From: Cladochytrium replicatum
Taxonomy: Eukaryota > Chytridiomycota > Chytridiomycetes > Cladochytriales > Cladochytriaceae
Reading direction: 5' to 3'
NCBI GenBank assembly: GCA_025526935.1
Contig: JAHLKD010000007.1
Span: forward strand, 620,001-684,000
Length of the DNA: 64,000 bases
Notes under the pieces: model-generated
Seen by the model: the letters and a program-made list of their open reading frames with translations, nothing else
What the model was told of the DNA's origin: nothing
The model's database searches: none
Shown here: positions 59,683 to 64,000 of the stretch, in pieces
Position numbering within the stretch: the stretch's first letter is position 1
Layout of the letters: each line of letters starts with the position of its first letter
Translations under genes and position numbers: made by a program

Positions 59683-60368
59683 ACGATGAACGGCTTTTTA
59701 CATTGGCTGACACGAGGGCGTTCTTAATCGCATCCGCAACAGTGTAAAAGTGATACACCGCCGAGTAAGGTTGCTTCGCGATCAAGGTGATTGGAGCTGA
59801 TGTGCACGAATCACCCAGTATCCTCACTAACGACGACCAGAATACCTGTGTGTGCAAATTGCGTACAAGGAAGTGATATACGCTGAGCAGGTGGGTAAAT
59901 TATTACTTAACCTGGACAGGAAACGTGCTGTTCGGGTTCGTCAATGCCGCAACCCATTGTAGGATCGAGAAGAGGACGAGATGGGGGAGATAAGTTTCAT
60001 GATTGAGTGAATAAGCTGGTTGTGATCGCTTGATCGATCGAGGAACAACCGTCTGATATAGCCGTCAGAATGGTACAACTAATTTTCCACAATGCATGCT
60101 GCAGTCCGTGCGCACATATGTTGTGGACCCTGTTGTGCGAAACCGCAACGACTCCCAAGCACCTGCAATCCGAAAGAAACGCATTAGCTGCACCAGTACC
60201 TTCTTCGGTCGACGGGCAGACGGAACCTCCACCCCGATCACCTGCCGCGTCTGGAACGATTGTATCGTTTATGATAACAAATTCGGCTAACTAAATTCCC
60301 CTTTACAAATGTTTATTTTACACCTCCCATATTTATTGAAGTCTCAGGTCAACTTTTTCTCGATGACT
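59683..60368. other. Intergenic region downstream of the proteasome gene
   Basis: About 690 bp. Frames near 59700-59850 (minus) and 60070-60290 (plus) are open but unrecognised. No gene supported. Confidence 0.3.
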
Positions 60369-61623
60369 TCAAGATAAGTCCATCGCATCCCCTTCAACAA
60401 TTTCCACATACGTGCGGATATCCGATTTGAGAATAGCTGAAACAAACCTTATATGTTATCCAAGAGAAATCAAAAGCAAAACCCATTCCTTACCGGTGGT
60501 TCCCCTAGGGAACTTGTAGCTAAGCTCCTTGGGCGCACGCTCGTTCGGCTTCCTGTAGTTTCGCAGCACGTCGGTGCTCTCCTTCGTGATCACCACCACG
60601 TCCACATTGCTTCCAGAACCAAGATCGTTGAACACACCGGCTTCAATCGCATCCTTCACAAGCTCAATCGCCTCCTCCCTCTGTCACAATTGCAATATTA
60701 ATGAAAGATTCTGCGGTTCCTGTGTCCTTGCACATACAGTCATCCCAGCACGCCAGTGCGATTCAAACACAGACATGGCGGCGAGCGAGCCCGAACCCAT
60801 AGTCACGTACGGGAGCTTGTCGGTGCTTCCGTGAGGGTACACGGTGTACAGCTGCGGCCCGTTCACGTCCACACCTCCCACAATCAACGCGGCGCCGATG
60901 TGTCCCTGGTACCTAAAACGACACTCGAGTCAAATACCATCCCCACCAGGGCGTGTACATATTTGTATCTCCCACACACCTAAAGAGCATCTGCTTAAGC
61001 ATCGTCATAGCAGTAACAACACGACTAGGACGACCGGTCTGCAAGCGGTGGAGCTCGAGACGCGACGAAATGAGGGCGGTGGTGAACTCGGTGTCAGCGG
61101 CCGTGCCCGCACCGCAGCAGTACATGTTCGGAGCGAGGTAGTGGATCTTCTCGCAGTTTTTGTCAGCGACGATTGGCCCTTCGGTAGCACGTGTGTCTGC
61201 ACCGAGAACAAGACCATCCTGGTCGAATAATCTCGGTGAGAGAATGAAATCAATCAAAATAATCTCAACAAGTACCTTGTACAGGCAGCCGACGATCGTT
61301 GTACCCGTCTTGGTCATTTTTGGGCCGTTCAGCCCTTTGGCCTCCAGCAGAGCATTGCTTAGAGGGCAATCATGGTGGTGGGAATTATCCGGGATAAAAT
61401 AGAAGGAAATACGGTGAGAAATCGTTCCTCCAAAGCCGTGATCAAACGAACTAATAGACCCAAACTCGATCTCGTTCGTGCTGAACAAGTTGGCCAAAAA
61501 TGCTCCATTCATCACCGAGCTACTGTGTAGTAGCACGATGAACAAAGCTTGCATTTAATCTACATACCGGCCATAGTTTTCAAAGTTGAACCCGCCCTTC
61601 GCAGTGCTGACTTTCTGTGCCAT
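60369..61623 (-). CDS. PUP1: 20S proteasome subunit beta-2 (PUP1/PSMB7)
   Basis: Exons 61623-61568, 61357-61276, 61218-60980, 60912-60738, 60680-60494 and 60436-60369 give 268 residues. The propeptide ([20 protein letters not shown]) is removed before Thr38 in [10 protein letters not shown], giving the N-terminal threonine nucleophile of the trypsin-like site. [40 protein letters not shown] and [19 protein letters not shown] are diagnostic of beta-2. A C-terminal extension reaches around beta-3 in the family. Intron 1 is 210 nt, longer than most here, and has no stop in the downstream frame. The remaining introns are 56-67 nt. Confidence 0.97.
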
Positions 61624-62344
61624 GAGGGGAGATGCTTGCGTGTACTGAAGGTCACGTGGGTGTGTAATTCTTTTTTGGAGTGTTAAACTCCTTTTTAATT
61701 CCGAAAATATGAAAAAGTGCGGTTAGAGAACTGGGATGCTCACTACTTTTGATTCTTCTCTGCAGTAAAAGATAGTAAAATGGCCCCGGGTATTACCGAA
61801 ACACTTCAATTTTCCAGCACAACCTATTTTTCGCGATGTGTCAAGCCAAGTGAACTATCTCAGACCCATTGGAGATAATTTAATGTTTCATTCATTTGGC
61901 CTTAACAAAATCTGAGAGTTCGAAAACACTAGCTGACGATGACTGGAACTTATTCAAGACTCGCAAACCTCACCAAAGCGCAACAATTTGTGGAAAATAA
62001 AAGAAAACTTAACACAGCTGCTAAAGTAACTGTGGGCTGAACGAAGATGTGAGAAATAGTGAGTTATCACGATTAAGGAGACTCGGGCACTCGATAAAAC
62101 GATTCAGAAAAATGTCCTCCTGGGTTCATTCTCGGAAGCACAAAGAGACTAAAGGAGAGAAGCTCACACAAAGAATGCAGGAAAGAAGAGAGGAAAGGCG
62201 GAAAACGGTCTCACAAACAGTCCAACAGATGGGGTACTGTGATTCCAAGAGTTACACCTGAAGAGCGTTAGTCACAAAAGGAGAAACAACAATTCAATGC
62301 ATTCAAAAGACATTCAACCGAATAGAAGCCTCGACTTGTTCAGG
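61624..62344. other. Intergenic region
   Basis: About 720 bp between the proteasome start (minus) and the zinc-finger gene stop (minus). It contains an unremarkable Arg/Lys-rich open frame at 62049-62261 (plus) with no homology recognised. Confidence 0.4.
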
Positions 62345-64000
62345 CTACATTCCATATTTGAGTGGTTGGGAATCAAAGTTGGCATTGACAGCTACATGGT
62401 CCTGTCTGGCATTCTGAATTTGGGAATAGAACTGCTCTTGCTGCTGCTCCTGCTGCTGCTCCTGCGGCTGCGGGAGACTGGTGTAGGGATCATAAGAGTA
62501 CGGCATCACATCAAAGGCTCGCAGGGGTGCGATGGATTGCTGCTGAGCCGGTGGTGTTGCGCTGAAGTAGTCGAACGACGATGAACATACTGTTGAGTCC
62601 AATGGTTCGGGTGCAGAGACATTGAATAGATGCGGAGAAACCTCGCTGTGTGTAATAGTATTTGAGTTGTTGGTAATTGGCTCGGGGAGGTTGAGGGACG
62701 AGAGCGAAGGAGTGGATTTGTTGGGTGGAGGAGTGTTTCCAGATGGGAAGGGGAGCGTAACACGCATTGGAACGCAAACTTCTTTGTTTACATGACGGCG
62801 GTAGTGATCCTTCCTGTAGAAATTCAGACGCTGGTTAGCAGAGGTTTCAAAGCACAAATGTTAGGATTGACAAACCTCGAGAAGCTCTTTTTACATTGGT
62901 CGCATGTAAACGGTCGGTCGGTAGAGTGCGTTGCTTGAACGTGCCGTCGAAGGTCATGGCTACGGCGGAACGACATGTCGCATACTTCGCACTTGTAGGG
63001 TCGGTAATCTATGGAGAACAATGGTCAAGCTCAAACCTTGGACAACCCTATTGTAACCAAAGCTTACCGGTATGACAGATCAAGTGGGATTTGATGTTAT
63101 GGTAGCGAGCGAAAGTGCGTGTGCAACCAGGAACAGGACAAGCATGTCGACCGTTCGGTAGGGCTGTGCTGGCCTGTGTGCCCGGCGAAAGTAGTTTGAT
63201 TGAGTTGATGCCACACTGCTGCTCATCGTTGCTCTCGGGAGAAGAACGGCTTTCGTTTGAGACCGCGACTGCCAATATGGTTGAGCGGCGCTTTGAAGTC
63301 TGAGTCTGGCTTGCCCAAGATCCCCTTCTTGGATGCGGAGACAGTTCCGTTGTCTCAAAATGAGCAGGCTCCTTGTGTTGAACCGTCGCACTCTTTGGGG
63401 CCACGTCAGGGTTGAATATCGATTCTGCAAGAGCGGCAGCTAGGGCGAAGTTAGCATTGTTGTGTTCAACTGAACGACCCGACATTCCAGTAGCTGCCGT
63501 TGCTCCCAATTCTCGGGGGTTGTTCATGTATTCCGGGTACGAGACACCGATATCGCAGGCGCTGTGAGCCGCCGACGCCGGACTGCTGTACAAAGACGAA
63601 ACACCCCCACGACGTGCGGCGTCACTGAAATCGTATCCAGTTACTATCATCGGACCACCGTTGGAGATGCGCGTGTCAGAGGATGCCCAGTTTGCGTGAG
63701 TGTCGAGAAAGCCCGACCATCCTGAGGTCGCGCTAGGCGGATGAAACGTTGCTGGTACAGGCACTGGATTTGACAATGTAGAATGCTGAGTGTGTTCGTC
63801 AAAGTTGACAAGTGTGTTCTGAGATGATGTGCGAGTAAACACTCCTGGAGCGGAAAGTGCAAAGTGTGTGCTTTCGAAGGGCTTCGAGACCGGATGTTGC
63901 AGTTCGTATTCTCCTTGAACGCACCAATCGGAATCGGAGTCTCTGAAAGTGGAATCGTATCCAGTGAATTGCGAGGGATGTTGCTGGGTAGTGTTATGAA
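62345..64000 (-). CDS. C2H2 zinc-finger transcription factor, 5' partial
   Basis: Exons 64000-63068 (open at the window end), 63008-62876 and 62813-62345. Three C2H2 fingers lie in tandem: CPVPGCTRTFARYHNIKSHL with its HLICH end, CEVCDMSFRRSHDLRRHVQ with H..TH, and CDQCKKSFSRKDHYRRHVNK. The third finger is split by an intron at SFSR|KDHYRRH. A Ser/Thr/Asn-rich region precedes the fingers, and the C-terminus is Gln-rich (PQPQEQQQEQQQEQFYSQ), typical of an activation domain. The arrangement is like fungal stress or developmental regulators; the target is unknown. At least 510 residues are present. Confidence 0.88.

Noticed and set aside
62049-62261. 70-residue Arg/Lys-rich plus-strand frame
   Set aside because: Purine-rich composition gives long open frames by chance; no family or splice sites.

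Overview
This window is nuclear DNA from a fungus-like eukaryote, most likely an early-diverging and possibly chytrid-type fungus. Nearly every gene is split by short GT-AG introns (mostly 48-67 nt). The gene set is fungal: two PHO85-type kinases, NHP2, RRP12, Rab GDI, a C2H2 regulator and a type I metacaspase. It also holds a complete cytoplasmic dynein heavy chain, ARPC5 and a DEK-domain protein. No prokaryotic operons, rRNA, tRNA or CRISPR arrays were seen. Exon structures were worked out by hand from reading frame, splice signals and family conservation, and all reported multi-exon models keep phase from start to stop. Species is an inference; no database was consulted.

Layout. 1-12.5 kb: a small heat-shock protein with a LEA-like tail (5' end outside the window), NHP2, an MFS relic, Rab GDI, a long metacaspase (minus), a four-helix membrane protein (minus), a mitochondrial carrier (minus), one or two tiny hypothetical genes and ARPC5. 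12.7-27.9 kb: cytoplasmic dynein heavy chain on the minus strand, 18 exons, 4736 codons. 28-34.9 kb: an aldo/keto-reductase relic, then RRP12 (minus) and mitochondrial ribosomal protein S10 (plus), whose start codons are only 62 bp apart. 35.3-39.2 kb: two tandem PHO85-like CDK genes and an SP/TP-rich protein with a possible Whi5-like segment. 40.2-42.6 kb: a DEK-domain chromatin protein. 42.6-47.4 kb: a gene-poor stretch with an EF-hand relic and a broken serine-beta-lactamase-family gene. 47.4-56.2 kb, all minus: an NRAMP metal transporter, a peroxisomal Lon protease ending in AKL, and glycyl-tRNA synthetase. 56.2-60.3 kb: partly AT-rich, no confident gene, with a stop-interrupted open frame. 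60.4-61.6 kb: proteasome beta-2 subunit. 62.3-64 kb: a C2H2 zinc-finger regulator cut by the window end.

The genes are mostly housekeeping (ribosome biogenesis, translation, proteolysis, trafficking, cytoskeleton) and do not form a pathway cluster. Points worth a second look are the metacaspase with a ~390-residue N-terminal extension, the HSP20/LEA-like composite protein, a 7-nt micro-exon encoding part of the NRAMP metal-binding motif, an 8-nt micro-exon in S10, the CDK pair beside a heavily SP/TP-marked protein, and a scatter of gene relics in the gaps.
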